Shown one piece after another: positions 5,166 through 5,869 of a stretch of 5,869 bases of DNA. Origin of the DNA: Polyangiaceae bacterium (GTDB taxonomy: Bacteria > Myxococcota_A > Polyangia > Polyangiales > Polyangiaceae); assembly GCA_025934595.1 (NCBI GenBank), contig JAICXU010000237.1, forward strand, positions 1 through 5,869, given 5' to 3'. The position numbers and the translations under genes were made by a program. The notes beneath the pieces were generated by a model that ran no database searches, had not been told where the DNA came from, and worked only from the letters and a program-made list of their open reading frames with translations. Every line of letters starts with the position of its first letter. Position 1 is the first letter of the stretch.

Positions 5166-5869
5166 ATGCCCGACCCTGCGAAAACCGCCCCTCATTCCGT
5201 ACAGGCCGGCGACGTGCTGGACGGAAAGTTTCGCGTGGAGCGCGTGCTCGGTGAAGGCGGAATGGGTGTCGTGGTCGCGGCGACGCATCTCGCGCTCGGA
5301 CAGCTCGTCGCGCTGAAATTCATGTTGCCGCAAGCGCTGACGAGCAAGGACAATGTCGCTCGCTTCGAGCGCGAAGCCCGCGCCGTGGTTCGTCTGCGAA
5401 GCGAGCACGTGGCGCGCGTGAGCGACGTCGGGCGTCTGCAAAACGGCGCGCCCTACATCGTGATGGAATTTTTGGAAGGCACCGATCTCGACAACGTGAT
5501 CGACCACCAGGGCGCGCTGCCGATCGACGTCGCGATCGACTACGTCTTGCAAGCGTGCGAGGCCATCGCCGAAGCCCACGCGCTCGGCATCGTCCATCGC
5601 GATCTGAAGCCCACGAATTTGTTTTTGACGACGCGCGTGAGCGGCAAGCCGCTCGTGAAAGTGCTCGACTTCGGCATCTCGAAATCGGCGACGATCGCCG
5701 AGGAGCTTTCGCTCACGTCGACGACGCAGACGATGGGCTCACCGAATTACATGTCGCCCGAGCACCTGCGATCGGCACGAAACGTCGATCACCGCACCGA
5801 CATGTGGGCGCTCGGTGCGATTATCTACGATCTCCTCACGCGGAAGGTGCCGTTCGTCGCCTCGAGCGA
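5166..5869 (+). CDS. Hanks-type serine/threonine protein kinase (partial, C-terminus outside window)
   Basis: I translated 234 codons from the ATG at 5166 to the window edge; no stop occurs. The kinase domain begins at about residue 20. The Gly-rich loop is GEGGMGVV (29-36), the ATP-anchoring lysine is Lys51 in VALK, and the alpha-C glutamate is probably Glu70 (FEREA). The catalytic loop is HRDLKPTN with Asp146, Lys148 and Asn151. The metal-binding DFG is Asp168-Gly170, the activation segment is rich in Ser/Thr (182-189), the substrate-anchoring motif is SPE (197-199), and DMWALG (212-217) marks the F helix. All catalytic residues visible so far are intact, so it should be an active RD-type kinase that phosphorylates Ser/Thr. 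The part after residue 234, where such proteins usually carry a membrane segment and sensor domain, is not in the window. No other start in frame is better; the gene lacks an obvious ribosome binding site. Confidence 0.97.
   Translation, partial: MPDPAKTAPHSVQAGDVLDGKFRVERVLGEGGMGVVVAATHLALGQLVALKFMLPQALTSKDNVARFEREARAVVRLRSEHVARVSDVGRLQNGAPYIVMEFLEGTDLDNVIDHQGALPIDVAIDYVLQACEAIAEAHALGIVHRDLKPTNLFLTTRVSGKPLVKVLDFGISKSATIAEELSLTSTTQTMGSPNYMSPEHLRSARNVDHRTDMWALGAIIYDLLTRKVPFVASS

Noticed and set aside
5076..5597. Minus-strand frame of 173 codons antisense to the kinase start
   Set aside because: The kinase motifs on the plus strand explain this DNA fully; the antisense frame has no motifs.

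Overview
This is a GC-rich bacterial chromosomal window with six protein-coding genes, two of them cut by the window edges. It contains no RNA gene, mobile element or CRISPR array that I can see. The likely source is a member of the Myxococcota (a Sorangium/Polyangium-type deltaproteobacterium). That is an inference from three things: a eukaryote-like Ser/Thr kinase with a standard myxobacterial-style start, a secreted lipoprotein ending in a C-x-x-D-x-D-C type cysteine-rich tail, and strong G/C preference at third codon positions. No database search was possible.

Left part, minus strand (4084 down to 1): four genes read in the same direction. In order of transcription they are a soluble epoxide-hydrolase-like alpha/beta hydrolase (4084-3251), a complete Amt-family ammonium channel (3150-1918), a membrane-anchored alpha/beta hydrolase (1864-707), and a membrane protein of unknown family (710 to beyond base 1). 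The last two overlap by 4 bp (ATGA) and are almost certainly translationally coupled. The gaps before them are 53 bp (amt to hydrolase) and 100 bp (epoxide hydrolase to amt). The 100-bp gap holds an 18-bp perfect palindrome, a 9-bp direct repeat with an 11-bp period, and a weak sigma-54-like site, so amt may have its own promoter. No PII (glnK/glnB) gene lies next to amt.

Right part, plus strand (4277 to 5869): after a 192-bp divergent intergenic region comes a lipoprotein with a probable NlpC/P60/amidase-like papain-fold domain and a cysteine-rich tail (4277-5008). A 157-bp gap with a 12-bp direct repeat and two hairpins follows, then the start of a Hanks-type Ser/Thr protein kinase (5166 onward, cut inside the kinase domain).

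The genes do not form one obvious pathway. The window reads as ordinary chromosome: nitrogen uptake, two hydrolases, envelope proteins and a signalling kinase. I found no clear new biological system. The most useful leads are the intergenic repeat and dyad structures, the orphan amt, the amidase/cysteine-rich lipoprotein, and the coupled hydrolase/membrane-protein pair.
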